Origin: DASSSQ01 sp963839285 | GTDB taxonomy: Bacteria > Actinomycetota > Thermoleophilia > Gaiellales > Gaiellaceae | Direction of reading: 5' to 3' | Assembly (NCBI GenBank): GCA_963839285.1 | Contig: CAWIUN010000003.1 | Coordinates: 1-64,000 of the forward strand | DNA: 64,000 nucleotides | Part shown: positions 30,839 to 40,972 of the stretch, one piece after another | How positions within the stretch are numbered: position 1 is the stretch's first letter | How the letters are laid out: each line of letters opens with the position of its first letter | The notes under the pieces: model-generated | Told to the model about the DNA's origin: nothing | The model's database searches: none | What the model saw: the letters and a program-made list of their open reading frames with translations, nothing else | Translations under genes and position numbers: made by a program

Positions 30839-31674
30839 CGCTGTCCCTTCTCGCGCCACGGTCGCCCGTGCGCGTCGACGATCTCGATCAGGCTCTCGAG
30901 GCGCGGCACCGCCGTCTCGCGCAGCGCCGGGCCGGGGTCGTCCGCGTGGACGAGGTCGCTCCAGACGGCGCGGCCGGCGAGGAAGCCGGAGGCGCCGCCC
31001 CTGCAGGAGGCCTCGACGGCCGCGGGGAAGTCGGCGAGCTCGACGCCGTTCGAGAGCACGACCCACGGCATCGGCACGACCTCGTCGATCCGCCGGCAGG
31101 CCTCCGTGACGCCGTCGCCCCTGCCGCGGTAGGGCACCTCGACCTTGTAGAGCGAGGGGCCGGCCGACGAGAGCTCGGCCGCGGCCTCGACGATCGCCGC
31201 CTCGCGGTCCTCGTGCCGGACGATGCCCTCGAGCACCGAGAGGAGCCCGAGCGAATCGGCCAGCTCGACGAACCGCCGCGCCGTCTCGAGCCGGCGCGGG
31301 CGCTCGGCGTCGTCGCGCCAGATCACGAGCAGCTTCAGGCCGACGGCGGGGCCCGGCTCCACGCCGCCCTCCGACAACGCAGTGTCGAGGCCCGTGTCCT
31401 CGACGGGCCCGCCCGGCTCCTGCACGAGCGTGTCGACCGCGAGCATCAGCCCCCGCGGGCCGATCTCCGCGACCCGGTCGTAGCCGAACTGCCTGTCCAT
31501 CAGGAACCCGGAGGCGACCGGGCCGAGCTCGCGCGCGACCGCGAGCTTGAAGCGGACGAGCCGCTCGTCGGGGGCGTCGCCGCCCATCATCGCCCGCAGC
31601 GACTCGCGCTGGTCCATCGCGACCATCGCGAAGGTGCCGTTCGGGCGTGCGATCGCGTCGAGCGTCTGGGTCAT
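30835..31674 (-). CDS. Class I aldolase related to YihT/LacD (sulfofructose- or tagatose-phosphate aldolase)
   Basis: 279 residues. Strong resemblance, from memory of the family, to 6-deoxy-6-sulfofructose-1-phosphate aldolase YihT: GTFAMVAMDQRESLRAMM near the start, ASGFLMDRQFGYDRV-type strand, LKLLVIWRDD, the Schiff-base Lys in SLYKVEVPYRG, PWVVLSNGV, and GASGFLAGRAVWSDLV near the end. It would cleave a ketose phosphate to DHAP and an aldehyde. Whether the substrate carries a sulfonate depends on Arg/His residues I cannot assign safely. Neighbouring sulfatase gene overlaps by 4 nt. Confidence 0.8.
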   Translation of the reverse strand: MTQTLDAIARPNGTFAMVAMDQRESLRAMMGGDAPDERLVRFKLAVARELGPVASGFLMDRQFGYDRVAEIGPRGLMLAVDTLVQEPGGPVEDTGLDTALSEGGVEPGPAVGLKLLVIWRDDAERPRRLETARRFVELADSLGLLSVLEGIVRHEDREAAIVEAAAELSSAGPSLYKVEVPYRGRGDGVTEACRRIDEVVPMPWVVLSNGVELADFPAAVEASCRGGASGFLAGRAVWSDLVHADDPGPALRETAVPRLESLIEIVDAHGRPWREKGQR

Positions 31675-33088
31675 CGGACGTAGAGCCTCCTGCCGTCGAA
31701 GTCGGGTGTGTGGTCCCAGCGGGTGCCGTTCCGCTGCATCGCGCGGGCGATCAGCTCGCGGCGGCGGACGCTCTCGGCGCCGTCCGCGGCGAGCCTGCTC
31801 CGGGTCGAAGCGCTCGAGGATCGCCGCGCGCAGCTCGGCCCGCACCTGGTCCTCGCCGGCCACGTCCTCCCACTCGCCCGGGTCGGCCTCGAGGTCGAAG
31901 AGCCGCTCGTCGTGGCCGTGGACGTAGACGTACTTCCAGCGGCCCTTCCGCGCCATCAGGCAGGGCGCCCGCACCTTCTCGACGTGGTACTCGGAGAAGA
32001 CGACGCGCTCCGACTCGTCGAAGAGGCTCTGCCCGTCGAGCGGCAGCGGCGGCTCGATGCCCGCGAGCTCGAGCAGCGTCGGCGCCAGGTCGAGCAGCGA
32101 GACCGGCCGCGCGACCGAGGTGCCCGCGCCGCGCCCGTCCGGCAGCCGCACGAGGAGCGGCACGCGCACCGACCACTCGTAGAACGTCCGCTTCTGCACC
32201 ATCCGCCGCTCGGCGAGCATGTCGCCGTGGTCGCTCGTGAAGACGACCGCCGTGTCGCCGGCGACCCCGGCGTCCTCGAGCGCGTCGAGCAGCTCGCCGA
32301 GCTTGCGGTCGACGTAGCTGACGAGCCCGTAGTAGGCGCGGCGGAGGGCGCGGAGGTTCTCGGGCGAGTCGAGGTCGACGGCGTCGGTCTCGTGCGCCTC
32401 GTTCGCCCAGCGGTCCATCGCCGTGTAGTTCGGGTCGCGCCCGCGCTCGGGCAGCTCGATCTCGGCGCCCTCGTAGAGGTCCCAGAGCTCCCGGCGTGAC
32501 GACGAACGGGTCGTGCGGGTGGTGGTACGAGGCGACGAGGAAGAACGGCTCCTCCGAGTCCGGGCCGCGGCCGCGCAGGAACTCGAGCGCGCGGAAGTGC
32601 GTCTCCTCGTCGAAGGCGAGGAACTTCGTCCAGGGCGCGACCCGCACCTGCGGCGGCACGTAGCTGCGCGCGTGGCCGCCGCGGACGAAGCGGCCCTCGG
32701 GATCCTGGGTCGGCACCCAGTCCATGCCCGCGGGGAAGACGTCGGTCGTCAGGCGCCGGCGGAACCCGTGCAGCTGGTCGGGCCCGACGAAGTGCATCTT
32801 GCCGCTGAGGACGCACTCGTAGCCCGCGTTCGTCAGGTGGTGCGCGATCGTCGGCTCGTCGGCGTGGAGGACGGCCGCGTTGTCCCAGCAGCCGAGGTCG
32901 GAGGCGTGCCGGCCGGTCATGAACGCCGCCCGCGCCGGCGAGCAGAGCGGGTACGGCGTGTAGGCGGCGTCGTAGCGGATCCCCTCGGCCGCGAGCCGGT
33001 CGAGCGCCGGCGTCCGCACGACCGGGTGGCCGTAGGCGCCGGTCAGGAAGGGCACGAGCTGGTCGACCATCACGAGCAGGACGTTCAT
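31671..33088 (-). CDS. Type I sulfatase (choline-sulfatase-like)
   Basis: About 472 residues. Metal site MVDQL near the start, the formylglycine motif CSPARAAFMTGR (Cys type, needing an activating enzyme), KMHFVG, FTSDHGDMLAERRMVQKRT and a C-terminal WKYVYVHG. No signal peptide, so sulfate ester removal would occur in the cytoplasm after uptake. Frame changes at about 32495 and 31800; the restored end reads HTPDFDGRRLYVR, as in choline-sulfatase relatives. Substrate in this context is more likely a sulfated sugar. Confidence 0.86.
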
Positions 33089-34398
33089 TCCGGCACCTCC
33101 CCGGTCCTCGCGATCCCGGCGTAGAAGCGGCCGCTGTCCTTGACCGTGCGCTCGAGCGTCTCGTGGTCGACGTGGACGAGCCCGAACCGCTGCCCGTAGC
33201 CGAGCGCCCACTCGAAGTTGTCCATCAGCGACCAGTGGCAGTAGCCGAGCACCGGCACGCCCCGCTCGATCGCCGCGTGCACGGCGGCGAGGTGGTCGCG
33301 GATGAAGGCGATCCGCCGCTCGTCGTGGAACGGCTCCGAGAAGACGGCGCCGTTCTCGGTGATCAGGATCGGAACCTCTCCGTAGCGGTCGCGGATCCAG
33401 ACGAGCAGGTCGGTGAGGCCGCTCGGCCAGATCGGCGTCCCGGCCTCGGTCTGGGCCACGCCGCCGGTGAAGCCGCCCGTCGAGGCGATGCCCTCCGGGA
33501 CGACCACCCGCCACGGCCAGGGCTTGTCACCCGGCGCAGCCTGCAGCCAGCGCGGCGCGTAGTAGTTGACGCCGAGGTAGTCGGTCGGCGCGGAGATCGT
33601 CGCGAGGTCGCCGTCGCGCACGAAGTCGAGCGGCGCCGATCCGCTCCTCGTAGCGCGCCGCGCTGGTCCTCCGGGTAGGCGCCGCGGAAGATCGCGTCGA
33701 GGAACCAGCGGTTGACGTAGCCCTCGGAGCCGCGGACGGCCTCGAGCGTCGGCCGGGTCGTCGGTCAGCGGGTAGTGCGGCATCAGGTTCGGCGCCAGGC
33801 CGATCTTCCCGTCGCGCCCGGAGGCGCGGAACGCCTCGACGGCGAGCCCGTGCGCGTAGAGGAGGTGGTGGAAGACGGTCGCCTCGGCGCGGAGGTCGTC
33901 CTTCACGCCCGGCGCGTGCAGGCCGAGCAGGAAGCCGAGCAGCCCGACGATCCAGGGCTCGTTGATCGTCAGCCACCACGTCACCCGGTCGCCGAAGTGC
34001 ACGTAGCAATTCGTCACATGCTCCGCGAACTCGTCCGCGGTGTCGCGGTCGCGCCAGTCGAGCCGCGCCGGCAGGTCCCAGTGGTAGAGCGTGACGACGG
34101 GCTCGATCCCGCGCTCGAGCAGGCCGTCGATCAGGGAGTCGTAGAAGGCGACGCCGCGCGGGTCGCGCAGCCGCGGCCAGGCGATCGAGAAGCGGTAGGC
34201 GTTCACGCCGAGCGACGCGATCAGGTCGAGGTCCTCGCGCCAGCGGTCGTAGTGGCCGGTGCCGCGGTCGCCGGTGTCGCCGGACTCGCCGACGAAGCCG
34301 TCCCAGATCGACGGCTCGCGCCCGTCGCGGTCGGTCGCGCCCTCGATCTGGAACGACGAGGTGGCGACGCCCCAGATGAAGCCCTCGGGGAACCTCAT
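33085..34398 (-). CDS. GH1 family beta-glycosidase
   Basis: About 437 residues. Opening MRFPEGFIWGVATSSFQIEG, acid/base Glu in LTINEPWIVG, nucleophile Glu in ILITENGAVF, and the aglycone-site segment GYCHWSLMDNFEWALGYGQRFG are all present. It would release glucose, galactose or related residues from oligosaccharides in the cytoplasm. Two frame changes at about 33755 and 33645 compensate each other. The segment EHVTNCYVHFG (about 34001-34020) matches the palindrome family found elsewhere in the window. Confidence 0.9.
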   Translation of the reverse strand: MRFPEGFIWGVATSSFQIEGATDRDGREPSIWDGFVGESGDTGDRGTGHYDRWREDLDLIASLGVNAYRFSIAWPRLRDPRGVAFYDSLIDGLLERGIEPVVTLYHWDLPARLDWRDRDTADEFAEHVTNCYVHFGDRVTWWLTINEPWIVGLLGFLLGLHAPGVKDDLRAEATVFHHLLYAHGLAVEAFRASGRDGKIGLAPNLMPHYPLTDDPADARGRPRLRGLRQPLVPRRDLPRRLPGGPARRATRSGSAPLDFVRDGDLATISAPTDYLGVNYYAPRWLQAAPGDKPWPWRVVVPEGIASTGGFTGGVAQTEAGTPIWPSGLTDLLVWIRDRYGEVPILITENGAVFSEPFHDERRIAFIRDHLAAVHAAIERGVPVLGYCHWSLMDNFEWALGYGQRFGLVHVDHETLERTVKDSGRFYAGIARTGEVPE

Positions 34399-36029
34399 GC
34401 CAGGAGCTCCTCGCAGGCGAGCAGGAGGACGCCGTTCGTCCACGCGTGCGCGAGCGGGTCGATCGTCCCCTTCGGCCCGAAGACGTCGGTCTGCAGATAG
34501 CGCTCGGCGGTCATGCCCCTGCGGGCGCCGAAGTCGCCGTCGTGGCGCGCGACGACCTGCCGGAAGCAGGCGAGGTTCTCGAGCGCGCTCTCGCGGTAGT
34601 ACGCGTCGCCCGTCGCCTCCGCGAGGCGCAGCATCTCCGGCAGGCAGAAGAGCGCGAACGCGTGCAGGTGCTGGTTCGCCGGGCTCGCCTGGTCGGCGCC
34701 GCGCGTGCGGAAGCCGTGGCGGCCGAGGTCGGTGTCCGGCGGGAAGTCGACGTCGTAGGTGTAGCGGAAGGTCAGCATCCAGTCGGCCGCGCGGCGCGCC
34801 CACTCCCAGTCCTCGAGCGCGACCGCGGCCATGACCGCGGCGATGCCGTCCTCGTGCGACGGGGCGACGTCGACGTCCTCGGGCGCGCCGTGCCAGTGCT
34901 CGAAGCGGCGGAAGTACGCGCCGGCGCGCCCGGCGGCGTCGAGCTCGCCCGCCTCGACGAGCGCCGGGATCCAGGCCATGCCGGCCGTCCCCTCCCACGA
35001 CACGGCCTCGCCGGTCGCGATCGAGTGGGCGGCGGCGAGGGCGCCGTCCCCGCGCTGCGCGCGCATCGCGACGGCGAGGTTCGAGCGCGCCGACCGCTCG
35101 CGGCCGGCGCGGAGCATGAAGAGCGTCGCGTCGGCGAGCGTCCGCGCGTGGGCGCGGTCCGAGTCCGGGTGCCAGCCCCACGTCCAGCCGCGGTCGCGCG
35201 TCCACTGCGGCCAGTAGGTGCCGCCCGGCGTCAGGCTCGCGTCGATGTGGTCGAGGACGGCGTCGGCGGCGGCGACGTAGTCGCTCGAGCCGACCCGCCG
35301 CCCGTGGCGCAGCAGGGCGTAGGCGTAGGGCGCGCCGCTGACCCAGGAGACGTGCATGTGGTCGCGGACGGTCTCGCCGTCGAAGCTGCGCGTCTCGACG
35401 AGCCGCGGCGGGTCGGCGAGGTAGTGCCAGCGCCAGAGGCCCCAGGCGGCGAGCTCGGCGGCGGTCTCGACGTCGACCCGGCCCGGGTCGACGAACGGCT
35501 CGGCCGGGCGCAGCGCCGAGCGGTCGACCTCGCGGACGTCGAGCTCGACCGACTCGCCCGGCCGCCAGCGGTGCGTCCGCACGTCGGGCGGCGCGGGCGT
35601 CTCGGAGCCGTCGTAGCGGATCGGCTCCTCGCGGTAGGGGAAGTCGAGCCAGATCCGCGTCCGGCCGTCCTCGTGCGCGAAGCCGACGCCGGCCTGCCCG
35701 AGCGGGCTCACGCTCGCCGGTCGCGAGCCCGCGGTCGCCGCAGAAGACGGCGGGCGTGGCGCAGCGGTCGGCCCGGAACGACCACGACGGCGACTCCATC
35801 CGCGCCGCGTCGAGCCGCGGCCGCGAAGCGCGGGTAGATCCGCGTGCAGCCCTCGGGCCGGTTCTCGCCGTAGAAGACGCCCGGCACGAGCCAGTCCGGC
35901 GCCGCCGTCCAGCTCGAGCTCGTAGCGGATGCCCGCCTCGACCGGCTCGGAGCCCGTCCAGGTGACGCGGGCGCCGTCGAAGGCGAACCCCTCGACCGGC
36001 GAGCCGTCCGGCCTAAGCGCCCGGAACAT
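34395..36029 (-). CDS. Unclassified glycosidase-like protein with a helical-barrel domain
   Basis: About 545 residues. An N-terminal beta-rich region (DWLVPGVFYGENRPEGCTRI, WLDFPYREEPIRYDG) precedes an all-helical C-terminal domain from about residue 200 (HMHVSWVSGAPYAYALLRHG, TYWPQWTRDRGWTWGW, SHEDGIAAVMAAVALEDWEWA, ANQHLHAFALFCLPEMLRLA), like six-hairpin (alpha/alpha)6 glycosidases. I cannot place it in a numbered GH family. The ATG at 36029 overlaps the GH2 gene. Frame changes near 35905, 35822 and 35718. Confidence 0.7.
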   Translation of the reverse strand: MFRALRPDGSPVEGFAFDGARVTWTGSEPVEAGIRYELELDGGAGLARAGRLLRREPARGLHADLPALRGRGSTRRGWSRRRGRSGPTAAPRPPSSAATAGSRPASVSPLGQAGVGFAHEDGRTRIWLDFPYREEPIRYDGSETPAPPDVRTHRWRPGESVELDVREVDRSALRPAEPFVDPGRVDVETAAELAAWGLWRWHYLADPPRLVETRSFDGETVRDHMHVSWVSGAPYAYALLRHGRRVGSSDYVAAADAVLDHIDASLTPGGTYWPQWTRDRGWTWGWHPDSDRAHARTLADATLFMLRAGRERSARSNLAVAMRAQRGDGALAAAHSIATGEAVSWEGTAGMAWIPALVEAGELDAAGRAGAYFRRFEHWHGAPEDVDVAPSHEDGIAAVMAAVALEDWEWARRAADWMLTFRYTYDVDFPPDTDLGRHGFRTRGADQASPANQHLHAFALFCLPEMLRLAEATGDAYYRESALENLACFRQVVARHDGDFGARRGMTAERYLQTDVFGPKGTIDPLAHAWTNGVLLLACEELLA

Positions 36030-37915
36030 TCCACCCCCAGAGCACCGGCCCCGGCACCTCGCGCTCCTCGCCCGGCAGCAGGTCGACGACGTCGCCGCAG
36101 ACGATCCCGATCGCCGCGACGTCGCCCTCGTTGCGCAGCAGCGTCCGACCTTGTGACGATTCGTCACGAGCAATCCGGGCGGGCGCCAGATCGAGGAGCG
36201 GCGCCAGGCTCTCCGTCTTCGTCATCACGTAGCGGTTCGCGCCGTCGAGGTCGACGAGGAAGACGTCGGTCGCGATCGCCTCGAGCGGGCAGACGGATCT
36301 CGCCGTCGCCGCGCGCGACCTCGGTGCCGTGCAGGTCGACGATCCGGCCCGTCCCGTGGCACGACGACCTCCTCCTCGCCGCCCCAGCAGCAGGTCGCGA
36401 AGCGCGCGCTCGGCGCCCCGAGGTAGGCGCGCTTGACGCCGAAGTAGGCCGGCTTCGGCTCGCCGTGCCAGTCGACGACCGCGGTGCACCAGGCGTTCGG
36501 GTACGACTCGGCGAGCTGCCAGGGGACGACGCCGGCGCCGCGGCGGAGGGTCGCCTCGACCGCGTAGCGGAGGCCGTCGTACTGCAGCCACTGGCTGGCG
36601 CGGCGCATCGTCTCGACGTCCCCGATCCGGCCGCCGAAGGCCTCCTGCACGAACGGCGCGTTACACCACCAGGCGCCGAGGTGCTCGTAGACGGGATTCG
36701 AGCGGTCGGCGGGCCAGCGCTCCTCCGCCGGGATCAGCCGCTCGAGCGCGGCGCGGTTCGCCATCCCCTCGACCCCGAACTCGCTGTGCAGCTCGCAGGT
36801 GCGCGCGTCGTAGTGCGCGTAGTGGGCGCGCAGGCCCTGGTGCTCCCAGGGGCCGTGCTCGTCGCGCCCGTCCGGCGACGGCGAGCTCGACAGCCAGGAG
36901 CGGGCGGGATCGAGCTCGCGGACGACCTCGCGGAGCGCGGCGACCGCCGGCGTCTCGTCGGTGACGTCGAGCTCGTTGCCGGCGCCCCAGACCGCGAGCG
37001 CCGGGTGACGGCGCAGGCGCGTCACCTCGGCGCGCGCGTCGGCGGCGAGCTGCGCGAGGAACGCGGGGTCGTCCGACGGGACGCTCTCGAGCCCCGGAGC
37101 TCGACTGCGAGAACTCCTGCCAGACCGCGAGCCCGAGCCGGTCGCAGGTCTCGTAGAAGTGGTCGGACTCGAGCAGGCCGCCGCCCCAGACGCGGATCAG
37201 GTTCGCGCCCGAGGCGGCCGCGAGCCCGAGCAGCCGCTCGACCTTCTCCGGCCGCGGGACGCCGTAGAGCGGGTCGACCGGGCACCAGTTCCAGCCCTTG
37301 ATCTGCGTCGGCTCGCCGTCGACGACGAGGCGGTACCGCTCGTCGAGGGTCGCTCTCGGCGTCGCCGCCGGCCCCGGCCCGGGCGGCAGCTCGTCCAGGA
37401 GCTCGACCGGCCGCCAGATCCCCTGGTGCACCATCCGCGGGCAGAAGTCCCAGCCGTAGCTCATCCGCGGCTTGTGGACGGTCACGCGCGAGGTGCGGCC
37501 GACCTGCGGCTCGCTCTCGGGCGCGGGATGGACGACGACCGCGAGCAGGTGCTCCTCGCCGTCGGCGAAGCGCGAGACGTCGACGTCGAGCGGCCGGAAG
37601 GTCGACGCGTGCTCGGCGAGCAGCTCGCCGTCGACGAAGACCGAGCGCGCGGTGGTCGATCCCCTGGAAGCGGACGAAGCGCGCGTCGCGGAAGCGCCGC
37701 CGGTAGATCCAGGCGCGTTCCGGCACCCACTCGGCCTGGAGCGAGTTGCGCCCGTGGTAGAGGTCGGGCAGCACGCCCGCGCGCATCAGGTCGTCCAGCA
37801 CCGACCCCGGCACCCGCGCGGGCAGCCAGTGCGGCGCGTCCCACGGCTTGACGAGGTGCCACTCCCACTCGTCGCCGAGGCAGCCGCGGATCTGCCAGTC
37901 GGCTAGCTCGTCCAC
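36013..37915 (-). CDS. GH2 family beta-mannosidase-like glycosidase
   Basis: About 634 residues. The sugar-binding N-terminal domain has WQIRGCLGDEWEWHLVKPWD and a jelly-roll end YGWDFCPRMVHQGIWRPVEL. The TIM barrel has GWNWCPVDPLYG, NLIRVWGGGLLESDHFYE, acid/base Glu in WGAGNELD, nucleophile Glu in HSEFGVEGMAN and APFVQEAFGG, closest to beta-mannosidases (GNNE/SEFG type). Shorter than typical beta-mannosidases. Frame changes near 37660, 37100, 36360 and 36295. GTG start overlapping GH38 by 13 bases. Cytoplasmic. Confidence 0.85.
36153..36167. repeat. GTGAC-N5-GTCAC palindrome inside the GH2 gene
   Basis: Reads GTGACGATTCGTCAC, embedded in TTGTGACGATTCGTCACGAG. It is near the 3' end of the GH2 coding region, encoding RDESSQ. 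Member of the family described at 14567, 40341 and 40404. Confidence 0.65.
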
Positions 37916-40316
37916 TCGGTCAGGTCGACCTCGCGGACCCCTGCCGCGAGGTGGAAGGTCTTGAGCTCGTGCGGGCCGAAGTCGGCCTCGATCTCGCGGC
38001 CGAGCACGCGCAGGGTCACGTGCGCGGCGCGCCCCGCGGTCTCGTGGGCGCGGACGACGACGCCGTCGCCGTCCTCGGCGCGCTTCAGCACCGTCATCAC
38101 GACGGAGCCGGCGTCCTCGGCGTACGAGGCGCGCTGCGGCAGCGGCCCGTCGTGGAAGGTCTCGATCAGCGCGAACGGCGGCTGGTTCAGCTCGGCCGCG
38201 AGCCGGGGCACGTCCGCGTCGACCCAGTCGCCGGCGTGCGGGACGAGCCGGACGAGGAACGTCTGCCGGCCCTGGTCCATGTACTCGAAGTCGCCCGCCT
38301 CGTCGAGCTCGCGCGGGTCGTGCCAGGCCCAGACCGGGCTGCGGACGGCGCTGATGCCGATGTCGCCGCCCCTGACGTCGTAGCCGTACTTCGCGTCGTT
38401 GACGACCGAGAGCCCGCGACCGCCGGCCGAGACGTCGACCCACGCCTGCCCCGGCTCCTCGTCGCCGGACGCGGGCCGCACGAGGTGGCCGTACGGCGTC
38501 TCGAAGGTCGCCTCGTCCGTCTCGACCGAGGTCGGGTAGCGGAGCTTCAGGAGCTTCAGCTGCTCGTGCCAGTCGAGCGCGACGCGGACGTCGACGTAGC
38601 GGCGGTCGGCTCCGAGCACGTAGTCCTCGCGGAGCGTCGAGGAGCCGAAGCGGCTCTCGACCCGCAGGATCGCCCGCACCGGGCCGCACTCGACGAGCGT
38701 CGTCGAGACGCACTCGAACTCGCCGAGCTCGTCGTCGTAGGCGGTGACGCCGTGGCCCCAGGTGTCGGAGCGGTCGTCGACGACGACGGCGTGGCGTGCG
38801 CCCGGCGCGGCGAGGTCGGCGCCCGAGGCCTTGTCGAGGAGCGTCGCGATCCGGCCGGTCGCGGGATCGAGCTCGAGCAGCAGGTGCTCGTTCTCGAGGC
38901 GGGTGTCCGTGCCGGCGAGCGGCTCGCCCTCGACCGTGCCGTTCCGCACCCGGTAGACGCGCCAGCCGAGCGGCGGCACGCTGACGGGGAAGCAGAGCCG
39001 CCCGCGGGAGCTCGACATCGTCGTCAGCGGCCGCGTCATCTGCATCGGCACCGGGACGTCCTCGTCGTCGACGACGTGCGCGCCCTCGGCGCGGAGCCAC
39101 GTGTACTCGACCTCGACGTCCGTCTCGAGCCGCCACGGGTGCGGGTTGAAGACGACGACGGGCCGCATCTCCTCCGCCTCCTCCGGGATCGCGATCTGAC
39201 GCGAGATCGACTGGACGGCCGCGTTGAAGGCGCTCGCGGCGACGGAGGAGGCATGGCCGATCTGGTCGCGGGCGTCGTCGTAGGCCGGCTCGATCGAGGT
39301 GCCGGCGAGCGTGTCGTGGAACTGGTTGAAGAGGAGCAGCTTCCAGGCGCGGGTCAGCTCCTCGTGCGGATAGCGGCTGGAGGCCGAGGTGCTCCGCGAC
39401 CGCCGCCCACTTCTCGGCGCGCAGGAGCAGGTTCTCGGCGCGGCGGTTCCAGCGCTTGATCCCCGAGTGGGTCGTGTAGCAGCCCGGCGCGTGGTGCTGC
39501 AGCTCGCCGCGGACGACCGGGGTGGCCGCCGTCTTCCGCCAGACCGTCGAAGAACGCGCGCAGCGAGCTCGGCTCGAGCCGCGGGAGGCGCCCCTCCTCG
39601 TTCAGCGCGCGGATCTGGTCGAGGTTCGCCTTCGTCGGCCCGCCGCCGTGGTTGCCGACGCCGTAGAAGACGGCCCACTCCCGCTCGCCGTCGGGCAGCG
39701 AGGCGACCGCCGCCTCGACGTGGCCGCCGAGGTCGTCCTTCGGGGCGCAGTACTCGTGCGGGATCCGGTAGGCGAGGACGCGCGAGCCGTCCGGCGACTC
39801 CCACCAGAAGACCGGGCTCTCGAGCTGCTTCTCCTTCGGCCCCGGGCGGAGGAAGACGTAGGCGTCGCAGCCGCTTCCCGCGAGGATCTGCGGGATCGTC
39901 GCGTTGTGGCCGAACGAGTCGAGGTTGGCGCCGACGCTCGCGGTGACGCCGAGCTTCTCGCGCAGGTAGCGCTGCCCGTAGAGCGCCTGGCGGACGAACG
40001 ACTCGCCGCAGGGGATGTTGCAGTCCGGCTCGACCCACCAGCCGCCGACGACCTGGAAGCGCCCCTCGGCGACCCTGGCGCGGATCTGCTCGAAGAGGGC
40101 GGGGTCGGACTCCTCGACCCACTCGAAGAAGAGCGACGAGTCGCAGGTGAAGACGAAGTCGGGGTACTCGTCGAGCCGGTCGACGGCCGACTGGAAGGTC
40201 GCGCGCACCTCCTGGTAGCCCTCCTGCCACTGCCAGAGCCAGACCGGGTCGATGTGCGCGTTCCCGATCATGTGCAGGCGCCGGCTCTCGCTCGTGACGG
40301 TCGAGCTGGCGGTCAC
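37903..40316 (-). CDS. GH38 alpha-mannosidase (first copy)
   Basis: About 804 residues. Zinc-site start HMIGNAHIDPVWLWQWQEGY, the nucleophile Asp in ANLDSFGHNATIPQI, NHGGGPTKANLD, and the helix-bundle FNQFHDTLAGTS with a conserved His. The C-terminal beta domains are intact to HELKTFHLAAG. It would remove alpha-mannose from imported oligosaccharides. GTG at 40316 fits better than the ATG at 40271, which would cut into the zinc site. Frame changes near 39535 and 39378. A 98-nt gap with two palindromes separates it from the SIS gene. Confidence 0.9.
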
Positions 40317-40340
40317 GCCGGCCGCCTCGCCCGCCGTCCC

Positions 40341-40354
40341 GTGACACTCGTCAC
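40341..40354. promoter_or_regulatory. GTGAC-N4-GTCAC palindrome upstream of GH38
   Basis: Reads GTGACACTCGTCAC, about 25 bases upstream of the GH38 start in the gap 40317-40414. Its centre is 63.5 bases from that of the next palindrome, close to six helical turns, so two bound proteins would lie on the same DNA face. It also fits the CRP-like form TGTGA-N6-TCACG on the minus strand. Confidence 0.5.
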
Positions 40355-40403
40355 AGGCTCGCCGCGCCTCGGCCGACCTCTCCAGCCGCCGCCCACCGTC
40401 CTC

Positions 40404-40418
40404 GTGACACTTCGTCAC
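40404..40418. promoter_or_regulatory. GTGAC-N5-GTCAC palindrome at the SIS-GH38 junction
   Basis: Reads GTGACACTTCGTCAC; on the minus strand TGTGACGAAGTGTCACGAGG, differing by one base from the copy in gltB over 20 bases. It touches the stop codon of the SIS gene (40415). With the site at 40341 it could form an internal operator or promoter control for the glycosidase half of the operon. Confidence 0.5.
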
Positions 40419-40972
40419 AAGGGCTCTCCCGCCGCCCACGCGTCGACGCGGTCGATCACCAGGTGCATCAGCAGCAGGTGCATCTCCTGGACGCGGGCGG
40501 TCGTCTCGGACGGGACGACGAGCGCGTGGTCGGCGTGGTCCGAGGCGGGCGCGCCGCCGCCGAAGAGCACCGTCACCGCGCCGAGCTCGCGCGCCTTCGC
40601 GAGGCCGCGGACGACGTTCTCCGAGCGGCCGCTCGTCGTGTAGCCGACCGCCAGGTCGCCGGGCCGGACGAGCGCCTCGAGCTGGCGCGCGTAGAGGTCG
40701 GCGAAGTCGTAGTCGTTGGCGATGCAGGTGACCGCCGACGGGTCGGCCGAGAGCGCCTGCGCGGCCAGCGGGCGGCGCTCCCGCTTGAAGCGCCCGAGCA
40801 GCTCGCCGCTCAGGTGCTGCGCGTCGGCGGCGCTGCCGCCGTTGCCGAAGGTGTAGACGCGCCCGCCCCGCTCGTAGACGGCGATCATCGCGTCGGCGAC
40901 GCGCCCGACCTCCGGGAGCAGCTCCCGGATCCGCTCTGCCAGCTCGATGTGATCGTCGATCGGGTCAGCCAC
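40415..40972 (-). CDS. SIS-domain phosphosugar isomerase (GmhA-like)
   Basis: 185 residues from the GTG at 40972; another GTG at 40984 is possible. Phosphate-binding loop TFGNGGSAADAQHLSGELLG and TTSGRSENVVRGLAKAR are typical of sedoheptulose-7-phosphate isomerase-like SIS proteins, as is the C-terminal VQEMHLLLMHLVIDRVD. In a sugar operon next to a ROK kinase it may isomerise a phosphorylated hexose or amino sugar before aldol cleavage. Overlaps the ROK gene by 8 bases. Confidence 0.85.
   Translation of the reverse strand: MADPIDDHIELAERIRELLPEVGRVADAMIAVYERGGRVYTFGNGGSAADAQHLSGELLGRFKRERRPLAAQALSADPSAVTCIANDYDFADLYARQLEALVRPGDLAVGYTTSGRSENVVRGLAKARELGAVTVLFGGGAPASDHADHALVVPSETTARVQEMHLLLMHLVIDRVDAWAAGEPL

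Noticed and set aside
30835..33088. Complete sulfoquinovose (sulfo-EMP) pathway
   Set aside because: Only the aldolase is a good match; I see no certain sulfoquinovosidase, sulfolactaldehyde reductase or sulfonate exporter, so the pathway is not called.
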